From positions 26,037,771 to 26,101,770 of the forward strand of contig OX438743.1 of assembly GCA_949316235.1 (NCBI GenBank): a stretch of 64,000 nt of DNA, written 5' to 3'. Of the stretch, positions 59,601-64,000 are shown one piece after another; position 1 is the first letter of the stretch, and each line of letters starts with the position of its first letter. The notes beneath the pieces were generated by a model. That model was given only the letters and a program-made list of their open reading frames with translations, did not search any database and was not told the origin of the DNA. Source of the DNA: Oegoconia quadripuncta (Eukaryota > Arthropoda > Insecta > Lepidoptera > Autostichidae). Made by a program: the position numbers and the translations under genes.

Positions 59601-62600
59601 TACCTACACTATGTTACCTACGCTATAGAAGCAATGACATAAAACAGTTTTTAACCTGATTTTAGGTGCTGAATTCATTGCTGATGACAATGATATCATA
59701 GGTGATGGCTGAACGATGGGCGCACTGATGATAGAATGAGCGTCGTTCTGTTCCGAGGAGCTATTTGAGCCGGGGCTTATCGTCGGTTCTGGAAGGTTCT
59801 CCAGTTTGAATCTGTAAGCGAATCATTCAAAAATTAATAGGCAGAAACGTTTTTCTACTCTCATTTGCCGAGGGGGGAACTGGGAAACTTCTTGTACTTA
59901 CACTTTATTTCTTTCTTTAATTAGTCTGGGGTCCAAGGTAGCAATAGAGTCGTAAGAGTAGGGTAGCTTATAGGAGTTACAGTGGGGGAAGTGTGGAGGT
60001 AGAATTGTATTGCTATAGGTATATTTATATCCAGTCCGTGGTGTATACGAAAGCGGGGACCGTGCTTCACACGACCTTCACACAACCTTTGAGCATTGAG
60101 GCCTGTAGGGACAGGCCTCAATGCTGCTTTGAATTTCATTGACTACACTCCCATTTGCCGAGGGGAGAAGTGGGAAACTTGTTTCTCCTATTTAGATAAC
60201 CTAATCCATTCTTTAATCAATAAAGCAGGAGTCATGTATGTGCCGTGTCGAGTAACATTGTTGATTCTAACTTATAGGGAGTTACAGTGGGAGAAATGTG
60301 GAGGCGGGATTACCGTAGGAAGAACATTCATCCGAAATAATGGGATTTCCTTACATTTACGGATTTTATATACTTACTCGTATATTAGGTATTATATTTA
60401 TTTTTTATCTACATGATGTGGTTACACGGTCAACTCATCCTCACACGGGTGTGACAGAAAACCAGTGCTTCACTCTTTGAGTGAAGCATTAAGCTGAGTT
60501 GTGACCCATTCACTACTACGGCACACATCAATATTTTACAATACAATACAAATACTCTTTATTGCGCAAAATAATTTACAATAATTTTTGATGATAACAA
60601 TAGAACACAATGTTATAGAATTTTATAGAATAGAAGAAATTTTACCACACATAGTATAGTTGTTTAATTAGTGTTATATAGTTTATATAAATTGTAATAT
60701 ATTGTTATGTTTTATGTAGTGCATAGACCTTTTTCTTTTTTAATTTGAAAGCAAAGTCCTTTTGAAATGTCATACATTGATTACACCCAATTTTCCATTC
60801 CTTTTGTTTTGCATTACAACACACTCATGATTCACTATACAATTTCAAATTCAATCTGCTGAAGCAATATGGAGCATATTGAGTCGTTTTAAGGACCACG
60901 GGCTCTACCGCTTAACTCAAAGCTATAGCAATGCAGTTCGTCCTTGTCAATATGTTAGGATATAACAAGCACGGACAGTGCATTGACGTCACAAAAAGTT
61001 ACAATTCCCAAAAGCAATCTGACTGCCGGTCCATTCCCAGTAATATTATATAAGTATATGTTGACATACTTTTGTCTTCAATTTAAGTACTACGCTCTTG
61101 TCGGTGGAGTCCTTTCCACACTTCTCTACATTCCGCCTTTTCTTTCACTTCCTGATACGACACAGCATTTACTTTTTCTTTTACTTGTACCATGTATGTT
61201 CTTCTAGGCCTTCCTCTCTTCCGTTTCCCCTCCACTTTTCCTTCAATGATGTTCTTGATAAAGTTGTCATGTCGTATCAGATAACCCAACATATTTCCCC
61301 TTCTGTTTTCAACGATCTTCAAAACTTCATACTTTTGTTATACCTATTTATTTCATTTGTTCCCATAATCCAAATAAACTTCATTCACTCATTCATTCAT
61401 TCACTCATTCATTCATTCACTCATTCATTCATTCACTCATTCATTCATTCATTGCTTTCATGTACGACAGTTGTAAGCTGAATACATAATTTTCGTTTCT
61501 GCCTTTCTTTCTTTGTGAGTAGGTACTTTAATTTTCAAATATGAAGAGTGTCATATTTACCTGACGCTTTTTCTATCCTCATCAAGACTCGAAGCGTGTC
61601 TGGGTCGACCAATCACAACATTTTCCGCTTTCCTCTGCAGTGTATCAGTGAGCTTCTCTCTCAGTATCCCCTTCGGTGGGTCACTCTTCGTTATGGAGTC
61701 TAGAGGCAAAGACTTCTCAGTGTCCGGACTTGGGAGGTCCGATTTGGACAGTTTGAGAAACATGCTGCCTTTACCTAAAAAAAAATACTTTTGTATACCC
61801 TGGGTGAGTATGCCTTATTAATGCCTTCACATTTTCAAATCTTACTCTCTTTTTGCAATGGTCTACCCAACAGATTTATACTGCAGTATTGCGATAAATA
61901 CACTTTACTTGTACGTTCCGCATCGCCTCACCTATATACCGTACTAAAGACTGATAACAAATATCAACCAATACGCTGTCCATTTCAGAGATCAAATTAA
62001 TTAAGTGGTCTTTCTAATAGCTACGTGCCAAGCACACACAAAAATTGATATGGTTTATCAAGTGACAACGTAACGGGCCAACAGAGGGGCGAAACAGTGA
62101 CTGGAGGGAATGCCACAATAGAGTTGTAAAGACCACGGCGGTACGTATACCCGCCTCAATTAAAGACAATAATACAATGTTTAAATACACAAGGGTTATC
62201 GCTTGATTACAATTTCAATCTTGATGTCAAGTAAAGATAAAGCCGAAGGTGGAAGCCCCTTCACCCGGAATTTGGGGTGTTGGCTATCTAATCTCAAACA
62301 GCCGGAACACAACAATGGTAGACTTAGATGAGATGGCGGGATCTAGCCAGGCGGACATTTAAAAATGCCCTACCACCAACCAGAGCACTAAACATCTACC
62401 AGTTTCTTAAATCCAAACTAATATTATAAATGTTGGTGTGTGTGTATGTTTGTTACCTCTTCACACCAAAACGGCTGAATGGATATGGTTAAAATTTGGT
62501 TGGTAGACAAATTAGAACCTGGATTAACATATAGGCTACTTCTTACCCCGGAAAAGTGACTGGTTCCTGTAGGATAGATATTATTAGTGTGATTGCTTTT

Positions 62601-63146
62601 GAGTTATAAAGTGACGCATTTGATACTAGAACGAATTCTAAACTGACAAAGTCGCGGGTAACAGCTAGTCTATAAATAAAAAAACCTCGTGCGTTATTTA
62701 CCTGTCAACGGCAATCCCTTATCAGCTTTGACATTAGACAACAACGGACTAAAACTCTCATCGTCCGGACTATTTAATACATGCATTTTCAAATCTATGA
62801 TCTCCGATTGCTGCTTAAACAGTAACTTTGGCCTCTCGAACGTTGAACGACCCAATATATCACGGTCCGATATATTCCTCATTAAAGTTGGTTTGGAGAA
62901 TGCACCATCGGCGCTTCTTCTCAGCGACGATACTTTTAAGTCGGTTAGTTTCTTGTCTAATCTCGATAGAGGTGCTAATGGAGGTCTGCCGATTGGTGTG
63001 AGTCGTCTCGCAGCAGGTGTAGCGTTGTCTTTGACTTCTGAAGCTTGATTTTCTCCACTGTCCGTGGTGAGATCATCATCGTCACTGTCCACTTTAGTTT
63101 CGACGCGTTCAAGGTGTTTTGTGTTTTCTTCCGATGTTAGGAGCTC
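38602..63146 (-). CDS. CEP164-like centriolar coiled-coil protein (20+ exons)
   Basis: Exons A-U (entries below) chain in phase from 63146 to a TGA at 38602-38604. With K included and L excluded they total 3777 bases, 1258 residues plus stop. The order is: a low-complexity acidic and proline-rich region (A-F), a long coiled coil (end of F to I), a basic segment with [10 protein letters not shown] (J), a disordered stretch, then helical blocks (P-S). The C-terminal blocks [30 protein letters not shown] and [19 protein letters not shown] resemble the conserved C-terminal part of CEP164, a distal-appendage protein needed for ciliogenesis (about 1460 residues in human, with an N-terminal WW domain). 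That N-terminus is expected beyond 63146. The CEP164 name is from recalled motif similarity and is moderately certain; the exon chain itself is strong. Confidence 0.7.
38716..39430 (-). mobile_element. Jockey-like LINE, 3' fragment
   Basis: The minus strand encodes [20 protein letters not shown] (39216-39410) and then a decayed C-terminus and 3' UTR ending in a TTTTGA-type tail near 38716. It lies between exons T and U. Confidence 0.75.
39505..39569 (-). CDS. CEP164-like exon T
   Basis: The acceptor is ACCTGTTACAG and the donor GCT|GTAAGT. It enters in phase 1 and leaves in phase 0. It encodes [20 protein letters not shown] plus one Ala, a Ser/Thr-rich segment. Confidence 0.6.
39583..40185. 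other. Intron, AT-rich
   Basis: No repeat family or exon was recognised. Confidence 0.4.
40186..41100 (-). pseudogene. Tandem array of decayed exon S copies
   Basis: Blocks matching the 3' half of exon S recur at 40189, 40535, 40750 and 40945 (each starting GATTCGCTGTCGTA or a close variant on the plus strand), with a period near 215 bp. The copies keep CCAGAGCCCGCCAAATATCC and a CGCGCAATGATTGCAGTCG block, but the donor is destroyed and frames are broken. The first copy holds a 110-base insertion. The plus-strand frame 40660-40917 is meaningless. Confidence 0.8.
41101..41519. other. Intron between array and exon S
   Basis: Includes a short CT run at 41211-41225. Nothing else was recognised. 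Confidence 0.4.
41520..41661 (-). CDS. CEP164-like exon S
   Basis: The acceptor is CTCTTTTTGTAG and the donor ATCA|GTAAGT. It enters in phase 0 and leaves in phase 1. An acidic start ([19 protein letters not shown]) is followed by the helix [20 protein letters not shown]. This is the exon whose decayed copies lie downstream. Confidence 0.8.
42125..42262 (-). CDS. CEP164-like exon R (helix)
   Basis: The acceptor is GATAACGTCAG and the donor CAG|GTTTAT; phase 0 at both ends. It encodes 46 residues with [20 protein letters not shown], a charged helix. This block and exon Q are the best matches to CEP164. Confidence 0.8.
42985..43245 (+). mobile_element. Jockey-clade LINE C-terminal fragment
   Basis: The frame encodes [20 protein letters not shown] and then [11 protein letters not shown], a standard LINE C-terminus. 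A near-duplicate lies at 44362-44560, on the other side of exon Q. Confidence 0.7.
43386..43543 (-). CDS. CEP164-like exon Q (helix)
   Basis: The acceptor is TTGGCATTCAG and the donor TCT|GTAAGT. It enters in phase 1 and leaves in phase 0. It encodes [20 protein letters not shown] and then [18 protein letters not shown], very basic and helical, resembling the EFL..Q...RRRQ-TALK block of CEP164. Confidence 0.8.
43955..44235 (-). mobile_element. Jockey-like LINE 3' UTR fragment
   Basis: It carries the shared GAGAAGAACAAGCAAGAAAC block and the TTTGACTTTGAC-type tail, as at 38716 and 54780. Confidence 0.65.
44362..44560 (+). mobile_element. Jockey-clade LINE C-terminal fragment, second copy
   Basis: It is closely similar to 42985-43245, with the frame [20 protein letters not shown]. 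Confidence 0.7.
44713..44846 (-). CDS. CEP164-like exon P
   Basis: The acceptor is TTAATAACAG and the donor TTAG|GTAAGA. It enters in phase 2 and leaves in phase 1. It encodes [20 protein letters not shown] and continues [14 protein letters not shown], a short helix followed by a loop. Confidence 0.8.
44895..45045 (-). repeat. SINE family B copy
   Basis: It carries complements of the B box (GGATTCGAACC) and an A-box-like TAGTGGATAGTGACCCTC, in the intron between exons O and P. Confidence 0.7.
45096..45165 (-). CDS. CEP164-like exon O
   Basis: The acceptor is TTATTTTCAG and the donor CCAA|GTACGT. It enters in phase 1 and leaves in phase 2. It encodes [20 protein letters not shown], a basic Ser-rich segment. 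Confidence 0.7.
45290..45510 (+). repeat. Dispersed repeat family E
   Basis: The blocks GTAAGCCAGGATCAAC and CCCCAGACTAATTAAAG recur at 49985-50200 and in reverse at 59855-60310. Confidence 0.6.
45522..45876 (-). repeat. SINE family A, full length
   Basis: Read on the minus strand it starts CCGCCTCCGTGGATCAATG, has the B box GGTCGCGGGTTCGATCC, runs through a 300-bp body and ends at an A-rich tail (near 45530 on the plus strand as T-rich). It lies in the intron N-O. Confidence 0.85.
46094..46370 (+). mobile_element. Non-LTR ORF C-terminal fragment
   Basis: The frame gives [20 protein letters not shown] and [17 protein letters not shown], a C-terminus common to insect non-LTR elements, ending with an AATAAT-rich tail. 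Confidence 0.65.
46379..46625 (-). repeat. SINE family B, full length
   Basis: It carries complements of the TGGTGCAGTGGTTAAAA head and the GGTTCGAATCCCGC B box. Confidence 0.85.
47015..47086 (-). CDS. CEP164-like exon N
   Basis: The acceptor is TACCTTTTCAG and the donor AACG|GTAAGT; phase 1 at both ends. It encodes [20 protein letters not shown], acidic and probably disordered. Length 72 makes it skippable without changing frame. Confidence 0.7.
47599..47713 (-). CDS. CEP164-like exon M
   Basis: The acceptor is ATGTTCCCAG and the donor GCAG|GTTTAC. It enters in phase 0 and leaves in phase 1. It encodes [20 protein letters not shown] and then DRDKDRDA, basic and then charged. A broken copy lies at 48461-48558. 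Confidence 0.75.
47867..47930 (-). CDS. CEP164-like exon L (alternative to K)
   Basis: The acceptor is TGTCTTTCAG and the donor GAG|GTAAGT, both strong. It enters in phase 2 and leaves in phase 0, encoding [20 protein letters not shown]. It joins in frame from J and into M, but not from K, because K ends in phase 0. Confidence 0.55.
48127..48301 (-). CDS. CEP164-like exon K (alternative to L)
   Basis: The acceptor is AATTTGTTAG and the donor AAT|GTAAGT. It enters in phase 2 and leaves in phase 0. It encodes an Asn/Ser/Glu-rich disordered segment, for example [20 protein letters not shown]. Confidence 0.65.
48461..48558 (-). pseudogene. Decayed partial copy of exon M
   Basis: It matches exon M over about 95 bases including the donor GATGCAG|GTTAT. 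An in-frame TAG follows GCTGTTGCTTTCAAA. The 5' side is replaced by a SINE family C 3' end. Confidence 0.75.
48717..48900 (-). repeat. SINE family A, 3' half, inverted to next copy
   Basis: The body from the T-rich end to GGCGGCAGATTT matches 45522-45876. It is truncated where the plus-strand copy begins. Confidence 0.7.
48901..49213 (+). repeat. SINE family A, plus orientation
   Basis: It starts CCGTGGCTCAATATAAACAA with B box GGTCGCGGGTTCGACCC and ends CGTTGTGCATAAC with an A-rich tail. Confidence 0.75.
49255..49520 (+). repeat. SINE-like family D copy
   Basis: The blocks CCCAAATGGGGTGGTCAG and GTCGCCTTTTACAACAC occur in the order seen at 2478-2690. It ends about 40 bp before exon J. Confidence 0.6.
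49563..49663 (-). CDS. CEP164-like exon J
   Basis: The acceptor is TTTTCTTTTCTAG and the donor GAAAG|GTGAGG. It enters in phase 0 and leaves in phase 2. It encodes [20 protein letters not shown], a basic segment right after the coiled coil of exon I. Confidence 0.75.
49985..50200 (+). repeat. Dispersed repeat family E copy
   Basis: It shares GTAAGCCAGGATCAACAG and CCCCAGACTAATTAAAG with 45290-45510. Confidence 0.6.
50398..50525 (+). repeat. SINE family C-related 3' end
   Basis: The block CTCGCAGCTGCAGCCCGTAT recurs at 53980-53999. It ends at a GGATGTTTTCGGGCTGAT 3' block. Confidence 0.55.
50741..50896 (-). CDS. CEP164-like exon I (coiled coil)
   Basis: The acceptor is TGTTGTGCAG and the donor AAG|GTACCC; phase 0 at both ends. 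It encodes 52 residues with [20 protein letters not shown] and [14 protein letters not shown]. It is markedly GC-richer than its flanks. Confidence 0.8.
50975..51690 (+). mobile_element. Jockey-clade LINE C-terminal ORF (long open)
   Basis: An open frame of about 220 codons to 51643 with [33 protein letters not shown] and [12 protein letters not shown]. This is the domain after the reverse transcriptase; the catalytic part is absent. The short 3' end has TGATTGCTTTCCATCAGG. Being undecayed, it may be young. It sits antisense in intron H-I. Confidence 0.75.
51722..51866 (-). repeat. LINE tail scrap and SINE A head
   Basis: ACATACATGCATAAAGTCAC (LINE or SINE tail) is joined to a family A head containing GTAAACAAC on the minus strand, so this is a chimera of two repeat pieces. 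Confidence 0.55.
51896..52053 (-). CDS. CEP164-like exon H (coiled coil)
   Basis: The acceptor is ATTTGTTTTAG and the donor GAG|GTATTT. It enters in phase 1 and leaves in phase 0. It encodes [20 protein letters not shown] and then [20 protein letters not shown], with clear heptads. Confidence 0.8.
52125..52890. other. Intron with LINE tail scrap
   Basis: A minus-strand tail at 52125-52290 contains TCTCGTAGGGGTAGGCAGAG. The rest is AT-rich without recognised features. Confidence 0.45.
52888..53218 (-). repeat. SINE family A, full length
   Basis: It is colinear with 45522-45876, from the T-rich end to CATTGAGCCACGGAGGC. Confidence 0.85.
53401..53578 (-). CDS. CEP164-like exon G (coiled coil)
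   Basis: The acceptor is CGTATTTTAG and the donor ATTG|GTGAGT. It enters in phase 0 and leaves in phase 1. It encodes [20 protein letters not shown] and continues through [20 protein letters not shown]. Confidence 0.8.
53935..54350 (+). repeat. SINE family C, partial copy then full copy
   Basis: A partial copy (GTGGCTCAGCGGTTAAGAC at 53947, with a divergent body) is followed by a full copy from 54066 (CATCGGTGGCTCAGCGGTGA) to its GATGATGA-type end. They form a tandem pair in intron F-G. Confidence 0.75.
54425..54640 (-). mobile_element. RTE-like LINE C-terminal relic
   Basis: The minus strand encodes [20 protein letters not shown] and then [14 protein letters not shown], related to 11240-11660. 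Confidence 0.65.
54780..54955 (+). mobile_element. Jockey-like LINE 3' UTR fragment
   Basis: It is in reverse orientation to 38716 and 43955 and ends TTTTTGATTTTGATTGTGAT. Confidence 0.65.
55113..56019 (-). CDS. CEP164-like exon F (large)
   Basis: The acceptor is TTAATTTCAG and the donor GAAGAA|GTAAGT. It enters in phase 2 and leaves in phase 0. It has 302 codons: first a Ser/Asp/Lys-rich disordered stretch with [19 protein letters not shown] and repeated KSP motifs, then from about residue 210 an alpha-helical region ([20 protein letters not shown] ... [20 protein letters not shown]). This begins the coiled coil continued in exons G-I. Confidence 0.85.
56236..56416 (-). CDS. CEP164-like exon E
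   Basis: The acceptor is CTAATACAG and the donor CCAAG|GTGAGG. It enters in phase 1 and leaves in phase 2. It encodes [20 protein letters not shown] and then [18 protein letters not shown]. Confidence 0.8.
56440..57110. other. Intron D-E, AT-rich
   Basis: Two related blocks (CGACTCAAAAG and GAAGTCGG regions near 56470-56780 and 56800-56970) look like scraps of one old repeat. No exon was seen. Confidence 0.4.
57117..57244 (-). CDS. CEP164-like exon D
   Basis: The acceptor is TTGTTACAG and the donor CTAG|GTGAGT. It enters in phase 2 and leaves in phase 1. It encodes [20 protein letters not shown]; the RPPLPPKP core looks like an SH3 ligand. Confidence 0.8.
57320..57625 (-). mobile_element. 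Jockey-like LINE 3' fragment
   Basis: It shares CCCCAGAGAAGAACGAGCA and the C-terminal coding end (TTATAATAGCC) with 4838-5408. Confidence 0.65.
57802..57832 (+). repeat. TTTG microsatellite
   Basis: About seven TTTG units. It heads a T-rich LINE-tail-like block. Confidence 0.8.
58060..58205. repeat. Degenerate tandem blocks related to 11925-12775
   Basis: The units contain AATTCCCAAAATGACACAA and AAAATGCCAAAATC, like the reverse complement of the 12 kb array. Confidence 0.5.
58512..58965 (-). repeat. SINE family A split by MITE M1
   Basis: The SINE body runs from the T-rich end to GCGCCAGACT, is interrupted at 58691-58840, and resumes TAGATAAGATGGTGG to its GAGCCACGGAGGC head. Confidence 0.8.
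58691..58840. mobile_element. MITE M1 (150 bp) inside SINE
   Basis: It starts GGCCCATATTCCAGGATGTT and ends with a complement-like ATTCTGAAATACGGGACC. TA flanks both ends, and comparison with other SINE A copies recovers the empty site. Confidence 0.85.
59109..59622 (+). repeat. 14-bp minisatellite, about 36 copies
   Basis: The unit is CTATGTTACCTACA. One full unit (59109-59122) and one 10-bp unit (59123-59132) are followed by 35 units of 14 bp (59133-59622) with very few changes (for example TATATT at 59189 and CTCTATG at 59492). On the sense strand of the host gene the unit reads TGTAGGTAACATAG. The long plus-strand frames here exist only because the unit lacks stops. Confidence 0.95.
59656..59811 (-). 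CDS. CEP164-like exon C
   Basis: The acceptor is TCGCTTACAG and the donor ATCAG|GTTAAA, which is weak. Phase 2 at both ends. It encodes [20 protein letters not shown] and then a Ser/Met-rich stretch. Confidence 0.75.
59855..60310 (-). repeat. Family E, two tandem copies
   Basis: Both copies run from TTTGCCGAGGGG...TGGGAAACTT to GGAGTTACAGTGGG (59862-59983 and 60153-60295), separated by a hairpin region. The first also has TTAATTAGTCTGGGGTCCAAGG. Confidence 0.6.
60092..60125. repeat. Perfect hairpin, 15-bp stem
   Basis: AGCATTGAGGCCTGT, loop AGGG, ACAGGCCTCAATGCT. It lies between two family E copies. Confidence 0.9.
60541..60720 (-). repeat. LINE 3'-end fragment
   Basis: CAATACAAATACTCTTTATTG starts a reversed RTE-like tail. 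Confidence 0.55.
61083..61322 (-). mobile_element. LINE C-terminal fragment, still open
   Basis: It encodes [20 protein letters not shown] and then [17 protein letters not shown] and [13 protein letters not shown], a standard end of an insect endonuclease/reverse transcriptase. Confidence 0.7.
61380..61454 (+). repeat. TTCA / TTCAC microsatellite
   Basis: CATTCATTCACTCATT-type units, with a regular CTCA every third repeat. Confidence 0.85.
61561..61774 (-). CDS. CEP164-like exon B
   Basis: The acceptor is TTTTTTTTTTAG and the donor TCAG|GTAAAT. It enters in phase 1 and leaves in phase 2. It encodes [20 protein letters not shown] and then a basic, Ser-rich stretch with [15 protein letters not shown]. 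Confidence 0.75.
61800..62200. other. Intron A-B, AT-rich
   Basis: Nothing recognised apart from short frames. Confidence 0.4.
62205..62400 (-). repeat. SINE family A, partial and decayed
   Basis: Blocks AAGCCGAAGGTGGAAGC and GCCAGGCGGACATTTAAAA occur without the head. Confidence 0.6.
62405..62672 (+). mobile_element. Helitron-like non-autonomous element
   Basis: It begins with the CTAATATTATAAATG block and ends GTCGCGGGTAACAGCTAGT, the pair of ends seen in a very common lepidopteran Helitron-type repeat. It has no coding capacity and lies 30 bp from exon A's donor. Partial relatives are at 19809 and 27880. Confidence 0.6.
62702..63146 (-). CDS. CEP164-like exon A (first in window)
   Basis: The acceptor is ATTATTCCCCAG and the donor ACAG|GTAAAT. 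It enters in phase 0 and leaves in phase 1. It has 148 codons with an acidic run ([15 protein letters not shown]), a proline stretch ([19 protein letters not shown]) and [20 protein letters not shown]. The in-frame ATG upstream of the acceptor is not the start, since the frame crosses a good splice site. Earlier exons lie outside the window. Confidence 0.8.
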
Positions 63147-63159
63147 CTGGGGAATAATA

Positions 63160-63447
63160 TTCATATCAATTTGTAGCTAAACATATTTTAATATTATTAC
63201 TAATAATATTGGTAATTATAAATCATAACTCGGGAGATACCTATCTGTAGTTAAATACGAATTTTATCTATCAGTTACAGCCAAGGAGTTCATGGAAAAG
63301 AAAATCGACATAGGCCCTCTGCTATAAGTGGCATCTCTTGAAGGGCGTTCCTTCGACTCCCCCGAAGTTACGGTGAATTTGTAGCTTCGAGGATATTTAT
63401 CTATTATTACAGTTGGTTTGGTTTATCTGGAGGATATAATCGACGAC
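63160..63447. other. Intron or upstream DNA, nothing recognised
   Basis: No exon, repeat or promoter signal was identified. Confidence 0.4.
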
Positions 63448-63706
63448 CTGTTTGGTGTAGTGGTTAAAAATTCTGACTGCTATACCAAAAGGTCGCGGGT
63501 TCGAATCCCGCTAGGGGCATATGTTTGTATGATGAATACAGACATGTGTTCCCGAGTTATGGAGGTTTTTCATTTATTTATTTATTTACAAAAAAAAATG
63601 TATTTGTGTAGTTTATCAACCATCTGGTATCCATAATACCATCCTAGTTGCTTAGTGTGGAACTAGATGGCGCTGTGTGTATGTGCAAAGGTATTTATTA
63701 TTATTT
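63448..63706 (+). repeat. SINE family B, full length
   Basis: Head TGGTGTAGTGGTTAAAAA, B box GGTTCGAATCC, tail block AGATGGCGCTGTGTGTATG. Confidence 0.85.
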
Positions 63707-63804
63707 ATTTCAGTATTGACTAGGCTTTGGTTATTAAGCGTAGAAAATATGTTGTATGTAATTACGTGATCAATTAACTGTTACAACACGCATTACTTGA
63801 CAGG

Positions 63805-64000
63805 CTATAGCATACTGGGTAAAATGGATGAGCTTGATTTATGTGGTACTGACGTTATTCTGCAGTGGGTCCAGTCACATATTGGTTTGAGACATAATGA
63901 GGAGGCTGACTCTCTAGCTAAACGTGCGATCCGTGAGGGATTGAGTTTGAATGTTGTACCAAATTTCTCAAAAATCCTCCCTAAGTATAAAAAAAGATGT
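63805..64000 (+). mobile_element. LINE RNase H region (runs off window)
   Basis: The open frame encodes VILQWVQSHIGLRHNEEADS and then LAKRAIREG, the C-terminal RNase H His/Asp motif of non-LTR elements. It is cut by the window edge. Confidence 0.75.

Noticed and set aside
59021..59659. Three overlapping repeat ORFs of 159-212 codons
   Set aside because: They are the 14-bp minisatellite read in all three frames; the unit simply lacks stops. They are antisense to a real gene's intron.
61380..61454. CRISPR-like repeat array
   Set aside because: Simple TTCA/TTCAC microsatellite without spacers, in a eukaryotic genome.

Overview
This is eukaryotic nuclear DNA, AT-rich and crowded with transposon remains. 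The mixture points to a moth or butterfly (Lepidoptera): tRNA-headed SINEs, Jockey-like and RTE-like LINE 3' ends, Tc1 and piggyBac-type DNA elements, and short introns with GT-AG ends. There are no bacterial features, and I saw no CRISPR array or free-standing tRNA gene.

Two protein genes can be assembled by splice sites and reading phase; they point towards each other. On the + strand, five exons between 12921 and 18564 encode most of a Beaten-path-like immunoglobulin-superfamily cell-surface protein (236 residues in the window, first exon not found, hydrophobic GPI-type tail). On the - strand, about twenty exons from 63146 down to 38602 encode 1258 residues of a coiled-coil protein whose C-terminal half resembles the centriolar distal-appendage protein CEP164; its N-terminal exons lie beyond the right edge. 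Introns are phase-matched along the whole chain, and the lengths sum to 3777 bases, exactly 1259 codons including the stop.

Layout: 1-4.8 kb, intergenic repeats; 4.8-9.4 kb, a nest of four insertions around a fold-back Tc1 element; 9.4-12.8 kb, MITEs, LINE ends and a degenerate tandem array; 12.9-18.6 kb, the beat-like gene; 18.6-31.7 kb, AT-rich intergenic DNA with hairpin-type MITEs; 31.7-38.2 kb, a young Ty3/gypsy element with identical 174-bp LTRs, split by a Jockey-like LINE; 38.6-63.1 kb, the CEP164-like gene, whose introns hold SINEs, LINE pieces, a 14-bp minisatellite and degenerate copies of its own exons; 63.4-64 kb, a SINE and the RNase H end of another LINE.

The points most worth a second look are: a pair of exons (K and L) of which exactly one must be used to keep frame; a tandem array of decayed copies of a coding exon; the fold-back Tc1 element; a minisatellite presenting about 36 splice-donor-like sites just past a weak real donor; and a set of perfect snap-back hairpins. 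All family names are from visual recognition; no database search was run.
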